Source: Spirochaeta africana DSM 8902
GTDB taxonomy: Bacteria > Spirochaetota > Spirochaetia > DSM-27196 > DSM-8902
Length of the DNA: 64,000 nt
Direction of reading: 5' to 3'
NCBI RefSeq assembly: GCF_000242595.2
Contig: NC_017098.1
Span: forward strand, 1 to 64,000
Shown: positions 1 through 8,160 of the stretch, one piece after another
Numbering within the stretch: position 1 is the stretch's first letter
How the letters are laid out: every line of letters starts with the position of its first letter
The notes under the pieces: generated by a model
What the model was told of the DNA's origin: nothing
The model's database searches: none
What the model saw: only the letters and a program-made list of their open reading frames with translations
Program-made: the position numbers and the translations under genes

Positions 1-1401
1 CCCTTCTGGGACGAGGTCATGAATCAGTTCAGTGCTGAGTACTCGCCCCAGGAGATACATATGTGGTTTGAGCGGATGCAGTATCACGACTCAACCGAAT
101 CGAGCATCGTCATTGCCGTGCCTTCCTCGTTTGTACAGGATCAAATCGAGCAACGCTATGCACGGGCAATCGAAGATCGCCTGCTGGAGATATCCGGCAG
201 CCCGATAAAGCTGGAGTTTCATGTACAGCGTGCTGCCAGTTCACCGCGGGCGCAGCGCAGCAGTGCACAGCTGGTACGAGAGGAACAGCAGGAGGCTTCT
301 GCAAGCCAGGAAAGCAGTCGGTCTGCACCGCGACTGAGTGTAACTACCGCAGTAAAACGACCGCACCCGAGTCTGAATCAGCGGTACACCTTCGATAACT
401 TTGTTATTGGTGAGAACAACAACTTTGCTGCCAATGCCGCTCTGGCAATCAGCAAGAATCCCGGTACCGCCTATAACCCGTGTCTGGTGTATGGCGGTGT
501 CGGCCTGGGCAAAACCCACCTGATTCAGTCAATCGGCAACACCGTCTACCAGGACATCGATAATGCCAAGATCATCTTTGTCTCGGCCGAGGAGTTTACC
601 AACGATTTTCTGAATGCCCTGCGCGAGAAACAGACTGCCCAGTTCAAAAACAAGTATCGCTATGCCGATGTACTGCTGATCGATGATATCCATTTTCTGC
701 AGGGAAAAGAGGAAACCCAGGAAGAACTGTTCCACACCTTTAATGCCCTGTACGAGGCCAATAAACAGATGGTATTTACCTGCGACCGGCCGGTATCCGA
801 GCTGCGCCAACTCAAGGATCGCCTGCGCAACCGATTTGAACGCGGCCTGAATGTGGACCTGAAGCCACCCTCGTTCGAGACCAGACTTGCCATCCTGCAA
901 AAGAAGCTGGAACAGTCCAACCGCAATATCCCCGAAAGCGTACTGAATCTGATCTGCAGCAACGTTACCACCAATGTCCGTGATCTGGAGAAAGCCCTGA
1001 CCCGGATCCTGGCCTATGCCGAACTGGTCGGCAAGGATATTACCGAAGAGGTTGCCCGCCAGCAGCTGAAGGATATCTTTGTTACCCATCACCAGGCCAG
1101 CATAAATATCGACTTTATCCAGCGAGCGGTAGCCGACTACTTCAATCTGACTACCAACGAGCTGAAATCAAAAAAACGGACTGCTGCCATTGCGTTTCCG
1201 CGACAGGTTGCCATGTATATTGCGCGGCAGATTACCGAACTCTCCACCACCGAGGTCGGGCTGGAATTCGGGGGGCGTGATCACACCACCGTGATGTATG
1301 CCTGTCAGAAGATCGAAAACAAAATGAAGAGTGACTCTACCATCGAACCGATGGTCAAACGGCTGATACGCGATATTCGCGAGAGCAATGCCAAGGGATA
1401 A
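1..1401 (+). CDS. dnaA: Chromosomal replication initiator DnaA (5' end outside window)
   Basis: DnaA binds DnaA boxes at the origin and melts it in its ATP form. The reading frame is open from base 1, and the residues before the first ATG at 19 (PFWDEV) match the usual start of DnaA domain I, so the true start lies upstream of the window and 19 is not the start. A variable domain II linker precedes the AAA+ domain. The Walker A motif GGVGLGKTHL is encoded at 493-522 and the Walker B LLIDDIHFL near 673. The C-terminal DNA-binding signature GGRDHTTVMYAC is near 1270-1305. It is followed by an origin-like region and dnaN. Confidence 0.97.
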   Translation, partial: PFWDEVMNQFSAEYSPQEIHMWFERMQYHDSTESSIVIAVPSSFVQDQIEQRYARAIEDRLLEISGSPIKLEFHVQRAASSPRAQRSSAQLVREEQQEASASQESSRSAPRLSVTTAVKRPHPSLNQRYTFDNFVIGENNNFAANAALAISKNPGTAYNPCLVYGGVGLGKTHLIQSIGNTVYQDIDNAKIIFVSAEEFTNDFLNALREKQTAQFKNKYRYADVLLIDDIHFLQGKEETQEELFHTFNALYEANKQMVFTCDRPVSELRQLKDRLRNRFERGLNVDLKPPSFETRLAILQKKLEQSNRNIPESVLNLICSNVTTNVRDLEKALTRILAYAELVGKDITEEVARQQLKDIFVTHHQASINIDFIQRAVADYFNLTTNELKSKKRTAAIAFPRQVAMYIARQITELSTTEVGLEFGGRDHTTVMYACQKIENKMKSDSTIEPMVKRLIRDIRESNAKG

Positions 1402-1632
1402 TCCCGGTCTGGAAAGACTGTGGATGAATACGGGATAATCCGGGATAACCCGACCCGGCGGTGGAAAGTGTGCAGAAATCCGCACAACCCCGCATGATTA
1501 TCCCCAGAAAAAAGTGCTGCTAAGGCACCACATACTATATACTTAGGCAGGTTACCCACATATCCGGAGTGCCTACTACTACTACTACTGTTCTTTATAT
1601 AATATAAGGGAAGTAGAAGAAGGAGCGAAAAC
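1402..1632. other. Candidate replication origin (oriC) between dnaA and dnaN
   Basis: This gap holds DnaA-box-like 9-mers one base from TTATCCACA: TGTGGATGA (1419-1427, reverse), TTATCCCCA (1498-1506) and TTACCCACA (1552-1560). GGGATAA heptamers also occur at 1395, 1432 and 1442. The last box is followed by a short G/C-containing spacer, five CTA triplets (1573-1587) and the AT-rich stretch TTCTTTATATAATATAA (1591-1607). On the minus strand the CTA run reads 3'-GAT-5' repeats, the DnaA-trio. The order box, spacer, trio, AT-rich DNA matches the unwinding element of B. subtilis oriC. Whether replication starts here is inference. Confidence 0.75.
1573..1607. repeat. DnaA-trio tract plus AT-rich unwinding element
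   Basis: Five perfect CTA triplets at 1573-1587 and one near-match CTG (1588-1590) run directly into a 17-base A/T-rich stretch. DnaA trios (3'-GAT-5') load DnaA onto single-stranded DNA next to the last DnaA box. The TATAAT at 1598-1603 could also be a -10 element for dnaN. Confidence 0.7.
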
Positions 1633-2736
1633 ATGAAGTTCACATGCGACAGAGACATCCTTATCAAGGAAATCACCACAGCCCAAGAAGTCATTTCATC
1701 ACGCAACGCATTGTCGATACTCTCCAACGTGCTGCTGCATGTCGAGAACAACACCCTCACGGTTCGTGCCACCGATCTGAAGGTCAGTTTTGAAACCAAA
1801 CTGCCGGTGGATGCTGCCGACGCCGGGGCTACTACGGTGTTCTGTGACAAGTTTCTGGGGATTCTTCGCTCCATGCCGGCCGGCACTGCAACCTTCGAAG
1901 ATCAGGGCAACGGCACCTTCTACATAAAGAATCGCGACGGCAGTATTGATTTCAAACTGAAAAGTATCGATGCCGAGAAATTCCCCGAGCTCAAGACGAT
2001 TGCCGATGATCACTACTTCAGCATCCCGCAGCGCGAGTTTATCGAGATGATATCGCAGACGGTGTTTGCGGTTTCGGATGATGAAACCCGCTACTTCATG
2101 AACGGGGTGTACATGGAGCACAGCGACGGGCAGCTGATCATGGTTGCAACCGATGGGCGACGCCTGTCGTACATCTCCTCTACCCAGCAGAATGAGGTGC
2201 CCGATTTTCCCGGGGTTATAATCCCGCCCAAGGTGCTGAATATGGTGCGCAAACTTGCCAGCGGCGAGGGGCAGTTTCTGATGGCGGTACACGAGAAAAA
2301 CATCTTTCTCCAGTTCGAGAATCTGCATCTTACCTCGACGTTGATAGACGGGCAGTTCCCCAATTATCGCCGGGTAATCCCCGAAAGCCAGGATCACTCG
2401 ATCATTGTGCAGTCTCGTGATTTCGAGGAGGCTATCAAGCGTGTCAGTCTGCTGGTAGAGAAATCTCATCGGATCTATATCGATATCAACGGGGATGTGC
2501 TGACGGTCCGCTCTGAGGAAAGCGAGTTCGGGGTGGCCAAAGAGACGATCCCGTGTGAGTATCAGGGGCCGGATACAACCCTTGCCCTGAATTACCGCTA
2601 TCTTGTTGATCCCCTGCGGGTAATCGACAGTGAACAGATCGAGATCCAGTATACTGCTCCCGGGAAGGCACTGACCCTGTACAGTGTACCGCATGATCGC
2701 TACAAGCATATTGTTATGCCGATGCAGCTTGACTGA
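1633..2736 (+). CDS. dnaN: DNA polymerase III beta sliding clamp
   Basis: The product of 367 residues is the ring-shaped processivity clamp that tethers DNA polymerase III to DNA. Length and sequence fit the family across all three clamp domains, including VATDGRRL near the middle and the usual C-terminal end MPMQLD. The start ATG is preceded by a good ribosome binding site (GAAGGAG). Its upstream region is the putative origin, so its promoter may overlap the AT-rich unwinding element. recF follows after 3 bases, with no clear ribosome binding site of its own, which suggests coupled translation. Confidence 0.97.
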   Translation: MKFTCDRDILIKEITTAQEVISSRNALSILSNVLLHVENNTLTVRATDLKVSFETKLPVDAADAGATTVFCDKFLGILRSMPAGTATFEDQGNGTFYIKNRDGSIDFKLKSIDAEKFPELKTIADDHYFSIPQREFIEMISQTVFAVSDDETRYFMNGVYMEHSDGQLIMVATDGRRLSYISSTQQNEVPDFPGVIIPPKVLNMVRKLASGEGQFLMAVHEKNIFLQFENLHLTSTLIDGQFPNYRRVIPESQDHSIIVQSRDFEEAIKRVSLLVEKSHRIYIDINGDVLTVRSEESEFGVAKETIPCEYQGPDTTLALNYRYLVDPLRVIDSEQIEIQYTAPGKALTLYSVPHDRYKHIVMPMQLD

Positions 2737-2739
2737 TGA

Positions 2740-3828
2740 ATGGGCTTTTCCAACCTCCGATTTTACCAGTTTCGTAACATAGCAAATACCACATTGCGGC
2801 TTGACAGCCGCAATGTGTGTTTTGTTGGCCGGAACGGGCAGGGAAAGACCAATGCCCTCGAGGCTATTTACCTGCTGTGCTATGGATCCAGCTTCCGCAC
2901 CCGGCAGGATGCGTTGCTGGTTCATCACGGCAGCAGCGAGATGGCGCTGGTTGGCACTGCCGAGGTAGATGAACGGACACTGGAACTTGATCTGCGGATC
3001 CAGAACAATCGCAAGCAGATCAGCGTAGACGGCAATCCGGTGCAGGATCGCAAGGAAATGGTCCACAACATCCCTTGCATCGTGTTTTGCCATGATGATA
3101 TCGAGTTCGTATCCGGTGCACCCGACCGGCGCCGCTGGTTTTTTAATCAAACCATGAGCATGGCCGAACCGCAGTACATTGATTACCTGCGCAGCTACAA
3201 CCGGATTCTGAAATCCCGCAATCAGACCTTGAAAGACGGGCGCCTGGATCTGCTGGATGTCTATGATTCACAGCTTGCCGAGACCGGTCTGATCATCCAG
3301 CAAAAACGTCGCCAGATTGTGCAGCAGTTCAACCTGAGCTTCCAGCAGCTGTTCAGGGAGATCAGTGAACTGCCGTACGAGATGACCATTGACTATCGTT
3401 GCAGCTGGGATGACGATTCAACCGGGACCTGGATTCTGCACGAATTGCGCCGTCGCCGTGACATGGACCTGCGACTGGGAACTACTACCAGTGGTCCGCA
3501 TCGGGACAAACTGGTGTTTGTGGCCAACGGGATGGATTTTACCACGGTTGCCAGTACGGGCCAGCTGCGCCTGTTGGGGCTTATTCTGCGGGTAGCGCAG
3601 GCCCGTTACCTGGCTGATATGGTGGGATTACGCCCGATATTGCTGCTGGATGATGTACTGCTGGAGCTTGATCCACAGCGGCGAAAAAGCTTCATGCGTT
3701 TTCTGCCGGCATATCTGCAGGCTTTTTATACCTTTTTGCCGGACGAGGAGTTTTCTCAGTACATCAGCGGTGATACACTGGAATACAGGGTACAGCATGG
3801 ACAATTCGAGCTATTCCAAGGCAGGTGA
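2740..3828 (+). CDS. recF: DNA replication and repair protein RecF
   Basis: RecF is an SMC/ABC-type ATPase that, with RecO and RecR, loads RecA at single-strand gaps. The 362-residue product carries Walker A GRNGQGKTN (residues 30-38), a SGPHRDK segment near residue 250 and Walker B LLLDDVLLELD near residue 301. Gene order dnaA-dnaN-recF is classical. The next gene starts inside its 3' end. Confidence 0.95.
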   Translation: MGFSNLRFYQFRNIANTTLRLDSRNVCFVGRNGQGKTNALEAIYLLCYGSSFRTRQDALLVHHGSSEMALVGTAEVDERTLELDLRIQNNRKQISVDGNPVQDRKEMVHNIPCIVFCHDDIEFVSGAPDRRRWFFNQTMSMAEPQYIDYLRSYNRILKSRNQTLKDGRLDLLDVYDSQLAETGLIIQQKRRQIVQQFNLSFQQLFREISELPYEMTIDYRCSWDDDSTGTWILHELRRRRDMDLRLGTTTSGPHRDKLVFVANGMDFTTVASTGQLRLLGLILRVAQARYLADMVGLRPILLLDDVLLELDPQRRKSFMRFLPAYLQAFYTFLPDEEFSQYISGDTLEYRVQHGQFELFQGR

Positions 3829-4324
3829 TCTCCTTGGCGGACTGATGGATCTGCTGGGTGCAGACGGGGGATCCGAGATAGCCCGTCTGTTTCAGACCTG
3901 GCGCAGCATCGTGGGTGATGACATTGCCTCTCACAGTGCGATAGAGGATATTCGCAACGGCACCGTGATTGTGGTGGTGGATCATCCTGCCTGGATGCAG
4001 CAAATCCAGTTCCGTCAGCAACACCTGTTGAAACGGATGCAGCGTGAATTCACCCAGCTGGAAATAAAGCGGATATTGTGTAAAATCGGCAGCCCGAAGA
4101 TCAAACCGCCCGTGTCTCCCAATCAGGAGAGCCCACAGAATCCTGCACCGCAGTCTCCGGCCGTTGAGCCAGGGGATCGGGAAGAAAAAGCAGCCCCATC
4201 GGGGGAATCAACCGGGCAGTCGGAAAACCCCCGGGAGCAGCATGCCGACAAGGAATCCTTTCTGGCATCGATGCAGCGGCTGAAAAGTACCCTGGAGTCG
4301 CAGGAACCCCGGGATCGTAGTTGA
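3797..4324 (+). CDS. dciA: DciA/DUF721-family replication protein
   Basis: The 175-residue protein has the DUF721/DciA core: W..IVGDDIA followed by an H-A-W-M-Q-Q-I-Q segment, in the first 95 residues. DciA proteins help load or operate the replicative helicase in bacteria lacking DnaC/DnaI loaders; this is family knowledge. The C-terminal third is rich in Pro, Glu, Gln and Ser and looks disordered. The chosen ATG at 3797 lies 32 bases inside recF and begins MDNSSYSKAGDLL, where homology starts; the frame is open further upstream but that part is recF shadow. Confidence 0.85.
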   Translation: MDNSSYSKAGDLLGGLMDLLGADGGSEIARLFQTWRSIVGDDIASHSAIEDIRNGTVIVVVDHPAWMQQIQFRQQHLLKRMQREFTQLEIKRILCKIGSPKIKPPVSPNQESPQNPAPQSPAVEPGDREEKAAPSGESTGQSENPREQHADKESFLASMQRLKSTLESQEPRDRS

Positions 4325-4439
4325 CATCGACCTGCCACTTTTCTATACTGTGCCACCACATCACTTTTCGGCTGATGCGCTGATGCAGGCAGCATGGCCG
4401 TATTTTTGATACGAAGAATCACCATTAAGGAGTAATCCA

Positions 4440-4595
4440 ATGAAGAGAACCTATCAGCCAAGCCGGGTAAAACGAAATCGCAAGTTCGGTTTCCGTGCAC
4501 GTATGAAGACCAAGGGTGGTCGTCTGGTGCTCAAGCGCCGTCGTGCCAAGGGTCGGAAGAAGCTGTCTGTAGCGGATGAAAAGAAGCCTTACTAA
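4440..4595 (+). CDS. rpmH: 50S ribosomal protein L34
   Basis: A 51-residue, very basic protein starts [18 protein letters not shown] and continues with RMKTKGGR and [13 protein letters not shown], the near-invariant L34 sequence. It has a good ribosome binding site (AAGGAG at 4427-4432). The short acidic-basic tail (VADEKKPY) extends a few residues beyond the usual end, and its last 20 bases overlap the start of rnpA in another frame. rpmH and rnpA are almost always neighbours. Confidence 0.97.
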   Translation: MKRTYQPSRVKRNRKFGFRARMKTKGGRLVLKRRRAKGRKKLSVADEKKPY

Positions 4596-4932
4596 GGCTG
4601 AGATTCTACGCACCCGTCGGGACATATCGAATGTGTTCCGTCGGGGAAAGCGGATACAGTGCACCGGACTCAAACTATTTATTACGCCCAATCAACTCGA
4701 GTACACACGAATACTGATCTCACCTGTACGAAAATTCGGTACCGCGGTCCAGCGCAACCGTGCCAAACGACAGCTGCGCGAGATATTTCGACTCCACAAA
4801 CATCGTATCGAATCCGGACGTGATATAGCGGTAGTACTGTATCCAGGGACATACAGCTATGCTGATCGCCTGCAGGAATTCTGTGAGGCACTACAATCGG
4901 CTGGTTGTATTACTTCTGACACTGCTATGTGA
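4576..4932 (+). CDS. rnpA: Ribonuclease P protein component
   Basis: This 118-residue basic protein binds the RNase P RNA and assists 5' processing of pre-tRNAs. The family signature [13 protein letters not shown] is near residue 62, and the N-terminal [20 protein letters not shown] region fits. The ATG at 4576 overlaps the last 20 bases of rpmH. yidC follows at once. Confidence 0.93.
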   Translation: MKRSLTKAEILRTRRDISNVFRRGKRIQCTGLKLFITPNQLEYTRILISPVRKFGTAVQRNRAKRQLREIFRLHKHRIESGRDIAVVLYPGTYSYADRLQEFCEALQSAGCITSDTAM

Positions 4933-4946
4933 CACAAGGAGTCAGT

Positions 4947-6749
4947 ATGGAAAAGAATACCGTCATCGCGGTTATTCTGTCAGTAATCATTATTACCGCC
5001 AGCTTTATCCTGCAGGGGATATTCTTCCCCCCGCCCGAGGGCGATGCATTTCCGCCACAGGTAACCGAACAGCCGGCACCCGATCATCGGACAGAAACAG
5101 GACAGGACGCTGCCGCACCGCAGCCTGATGGCCGACAGCCGGCAGTTTCCGGCTTTCAAGCGGCAGAGATCGAGGATGAACCTTCGATTGAGCCGTTTGT
5201 ATATCGCAACGATATGCTGCAGGTAACCTTTGATCCGCGGGGCGGACGGGTGACATCACTGCAGCTGCTGGCCTACGAGGATGGTGAAACCCCGGTAGAT
5301 ATGGTAATGGCCGATCCCGATGGACGCGCGGCCTTTGATATCTCGTTTGGTGGCGTGGATGAACCTATAGTCCGCGATGCCTTTTTTCGCCGCAGTACCG
5401 GCGATGACCACACAATCGAGTTTTACCGGGACTTTCAGCCGGAGGGCGCCGAGCCGTTTACCCTGATCCGTCGCTACCGGTTTTATCCTGGTGAATATCT
5501 GTTCCGGGTGGAAACCGAGATCCAGAACAGCGTAAATCAGCTTATACCATTGAATGTGGACAATGCCGCGTACACCCTGCATTACGGACCACAGATTGGA
5601 CCCCGGTTCGAGGTGCTTGATCAGCGTACCGATTATCGCCGGTTCAGCTATTTTGACGGCAGACGCAAGCGTGATGAGAACCTGCGCCAGGGTGAGATAG
5701 AGGTAATGAGCGAACGCCCTCGCTGGGCAGGGATTAACGGCAAGTATTTCGCCGTTGTAGCGGTACCTGGTACCGCTGACTACCGGATTCATTTCGATAC
5801 CCGTCAGCAATCGCCGCTGTCGGAAAGTCATACCCTGTCGCTGGTCCGGCCGCCGATCAGCAGCTCGCGCAACACCGACTCGGTACTGTTCTACGCCGGT
5901 CCCAAGATCAGCAGCGCCCTGGGGCGCTATGATAATTCCGGGGACAATGCCCTGGGTGTATCCGGGCTGGAGCTCGAGGAGATCATGGACAGCCGGTTTC
6001 TGGGGTGGTTCGAGAATATCCTGAAATCCCTGCTGGAGGCCATCTACCGGGTGGTGCCGAACTACGGGGTATCAATCGTTATAATGACGATTCTGGTCAA
6101 GCTGCTGCTGTGGCCGCTCACCAAGAAAAGCTTTGAATCAACCGCCAAAAGCCAGGCCCTGCAGCCGAAAATCCAGGAACTGCGCGAAAAGTACAAGGAC
6201 AAGCCGGAAAAACTCAATGCCGAGATGATGGCCATGTACAAGAAGGAGGGGGTAAATCCTCTTGGCGGCTGTTTCCCGATGCTGCTGCAGATGCCGCTGC
6301 TACTGGCCATGTTCGGTCTGTTTAACAACCACTTCGATCTGCGCGGGGCAACCTTTATCCCCGGCTGGATTGAGGATCTCTCGGCACCGGAGTCGATCTT
6401 CTATTTTGGCGATTATTTTTCCCTGCCGATCCTTGGGTGGACCGATATCCGTCTGCTGCCGATTCTGTTCGTTGCCAGTCAGCTGCTTTTCGGGCGCTTC
6501 AGTCAGCCTGCCGGCAGCAGCAACTCGCAGGCCAAGATGTTCACCACCTTTATGCCGATCATGTTCTTCTTCATCCTGTACAATATGCCGTCGGGTCTGC
6601 TGGTGTACTGGATTATTACCAACATTCTGTCGGTCGTGCAGCAGCTGGGTACTACCAAGTATCGTCAAGGACACCCGCAGCACGAGAAACATCCCGCGCC
6701 GGCTCCGAAAAAGTCGGGCCGCGGTTCACAGGGGAGAAAAAAGAAATGA
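4947..6749 (+). CDS. yidC: Membrane protein insertase YidC
   Basis: YidC inserts and folds inner-membrane proteins with or without SecYEG. The 600-residue product has the Gram-negative layout: an N-terminal membrane anchor (about residues 5-24), a large periplasmic beta domain, then the conserved hydrophobic core starting near VVPNYGVSIVIMTILVK and a lysine-rich tail. The ATG at 4947 follows AAGGA with 6-base spacing. A GTG at 4929 in the same frame would add six residues but has no ribosome binding site. The stop overlaps the jag start as ATGA. Confidence 0.95.
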   Translation: MEKNTVIAVILSVIIITASFILQGIFFPPPEGDAFPPQVTEQPAPDHRTETGQDAAAPQPDGRQPAVSGFQAAEIEDEPSIEPFVYRNDMLQVTFDPRGGRVTSLQLLAYEDGETPVDMVMADPDGRAAFDISFGGVDEPIVRDAFFRRSTGDDHTIEFYRDFQPEGAEPFTLIRRYRFYPGEYLFRVETEIQNSVNQLIPLNVDNAAYTLHYGPQIGPRFEVLDQRTDYRRFSYFDGRRKRDENLRQGEIEVMSERPRWAGINGKYFAVVAVPGTADYRIHFDTRQQSPLSESHTLSLVRPPISSSRNTDSVLFYAGPKISSALGRYDNSGDNALGVSGLELEEIMDSRFLGWFENILKSLLEAIYRVVPNYGVSIVIMTILVKLLLWPLTKKSFESTAKSQALQPKIQELREKYKDKPEKLNAEMMAMYKKEGVNPLGGCFPMLLQMPLLLAMFGLFNNHFDLRGATFIPGWIEDLSAPESIFYFGDYFSLPILGWTDIRLLPILFVASQLLFGRFSQPAGSSNSQAKMFTTFMPIMFFFILYNMPSGLLVYWIITNILSVVQQLGTTKYRQGHPQHEKHPAPAPKKSGRGSQGRKKK

Positions 6750-7498
6750 GTATAGTACGTGAATACGAAGGCAAGACCGAAAAGGATGCGATTGACGCAG
6801 CAGTAGAAGATCTGGGGCTGGGGCGAGAGGCATTCGATGTCGAGATCCTCGACAGCCAGCGCTCCGGCTTTCTGAACATGAGCAAAAAGGTGCGCGTCCG
6901 GGTGCACCTGCACGATAACATTGCGGTACCGGAGGATGCCCCGGCTGCCAGGCCGGCCTCTGTCAGGCAGCCTGTATCCAGTGCTGCTTCAGCTTCCGCA
7001 GCACCGGCAGCAGCAGCCGCCGGTGCCGAACCCGAGAACGATTTTGAGCATGCGATCTGCGATTTCATGCGCAATCTGACCGCAAAAATGGGTACCCCCA
7101 TGGAGCCGGTTATTATGTACCGGGAACCGCACAAACTGGCGCTGCGCCTGGACGGGGATCATGCCGGGATTATTATTGGCCGCAAAGGCAAGAACCTTGA
7201 TGCCCTGCAGGTACTGGTGAACGTGGTCTCCAATCGACTGGCTGGCAGTGATTTCAAGGTGGTGCTGGATACCGAGAATTATCGTGGTCGTCGCGAGGAA
7301 CAGCTGATTCAGCTGGCCGAGCGCACCGCTGATCAGGTGATGAACTCACGAAAATCCCGGCTGCTGGAACCGATGAATCCTTTTGAGCGGCGTATCATCC
7401 ATACGGCACTGAACAACATCAATGACATCGGTACCAAGAGTGAGGGCGAAGGCCTGTACAAGCAGGTACGCATCTATCACCGGGCATATGAGAAGTAA
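6746..7498 (+). CDS. jag: Jag/KhpB-type RNA-binding protein (Jag-N, KH, R3H)
   Basis: The 250-residue protein has a Jag N-terminal domain (about 1-55), an alanine/proline-rich linker (about 60-95), a KH domain with IIIGRKGKNLDALQ near residue 140, and a C-terminal R3H region (ERRIIHTAL). It is an RNA-binding partner of the yidC locus in many bacteria and has been linked to cell envelope and division control. Translation is coupled to yidC through ATGA at 6746-6749. A rho-independent terminator follows. Confidence 0.92.
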   Translation: MSIVREYEGKTEKDAIDAAVEDLGLGREAFDVEILDSQRSGFLNMSKKVRVRVHLHDNIAVPEDAPAARPASVRQPVSSAASASAAPAAAAAGAEPENDFEHAICDFMRNLTAKMGTPMEPVIMYREPHKLALRLDGDHAGIIIGRKGKNLDALQVLVNVVSNRLAGSDFKVVLDTENYRGRREEQLIQLAERTADQVMNSRKSRLLEPMNPFERRIIHTALNNINDIGTKSEGEGLYKQVRIYHRAYEK

Positions 7499-7502
7499 CT
7501 CC

Positions 7503-7710
7503 TGTGTATAACATGTGAATAAAAACCGCCATATTTTCGGATGTGGCGGTTTTTTTATGTCTGTACTGAATTCATCGATATATTTGTTAACAACCTGTGC
7601 AAAAATCGCTATTTTACTGCGTGATATCGGTATATTACCCACGATTCAAGGAATCACTGGCGCCGGTATCTGCCGGCTCCAAAGTGTTTGTGTGGACAAT
7701 CTGTGGAAAA
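7503..7710 (-). other. Cluster of DnaA boxes between jag and gcvH
   Basis: Four sites match the relaxed consensus TTWTNCACA on the minus strand: 7503-7511 (TTATACACA), 7514-7522 (TTATTCACA), 7596-7604 (TTTTGCACA) and 7702-7710 (TTTTCCACA). A fifth, 7691-7699 (TTGTCCACA), has one mismatch. All point the same way. The rest of the 272-base gap is moderately AT-rich, with a CTCAATTGAG palindrome at 7736-7745. I saw no DnaA-trio here. Confidence 0.6.
7521..7556 (+). terminator. Rho-independent terminator after jag
   Basis: AAACCGCCA pairs with TGGCGGTTT around a short loop and runs into seven or more T residues. This closes the rpmH-rnpA-yidC-jag transcription unit. Confidence 0.88.
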
Positions 7711-7770
7711 TGTTTCACTATTGCAGTAAATACAACTCAATTGAGGCCACACGTACCGAGGAGGCACAGA

Positions 7771-8151
7771 ATGGAATTTTCCGCAGATGTGAAGTATGCC
7801 AGGAATCATGAATGGATAAAGCAGGACGGCAGCGAGTATATAGTAGGGGTGTCGGATTTTGCCCAGGATGAGCTTGGCGACATTGTGTTTGTCGAGTTGC
7901 CCGAGGTTGGCGAGCATTTTGCTGCCGGTAAGGCCTTTGGTGTGGTGGAAAGTGTAAAAACCGCCAGCGATGTATATCTCCCGGTGGCCGGTACGGTAAC
8001 CGCGGTGAATGAAGCGCTGCGCGACAACCCGGAACTGATCAACGAAAGCCCGTTCGACAAGGGCTGGATTATCAAAATACAGATAGATGATGCTGCCGAG
8101 CTTGAGGCGCTGATGGATGTATCGGCCTACAAGCAGATGGTAGATGCATAA
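7771..8151 (+). CDS. gcvH: Glycine cleavage system H protein
   Basis: The 126-residue protein carries the lipoyl-lysine site VESVKTASDVY, with Lys63 as the expected lipoylated residue. It shuttles the aminomethyl group between the P and T proteins. Length and fold are typical. The ATG at 7771 has a strong ribosome binding site (GAGGAG). No gcvP or gcvT is nearby; ahcY and metK follow, so the context is one-carbon and methyl-group metabolism. A role as a lipoyl carrier outside glycine cleavage is possible. Confidence 0.93.
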   Translation: MEFSADVKYARNHEWIKQDGSEYIVGVSDFAQDELGDIVFVELPEVGEHFAAGKAFGVVESVKTASDVYLPVAGTVTAVNEALRDNPELINESPFDKGWIIKIQIDDAAELEALMDVSAYKQMVDA

Positions 8152-8160
8152 GGAGAACTG

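Noticed and set aside
19-1401. ATG at 19 as the dnaA start
   Set aside because: The frame is open to base 1 and the upstream residues continue the conserved DnaA domain I, so the start is outside the window.
1699-3150. 483-codon minus-strand open frame over dnaN and recF
   Set aside because: It is antisense to two certain genes; its residues show no family motif.
4929-6749. GTG 4929 as the yidC start
   Set aside because: No ribosome binding site, whereas ATG 4947 has AAGGA at good spacing and a standard N-terminus.
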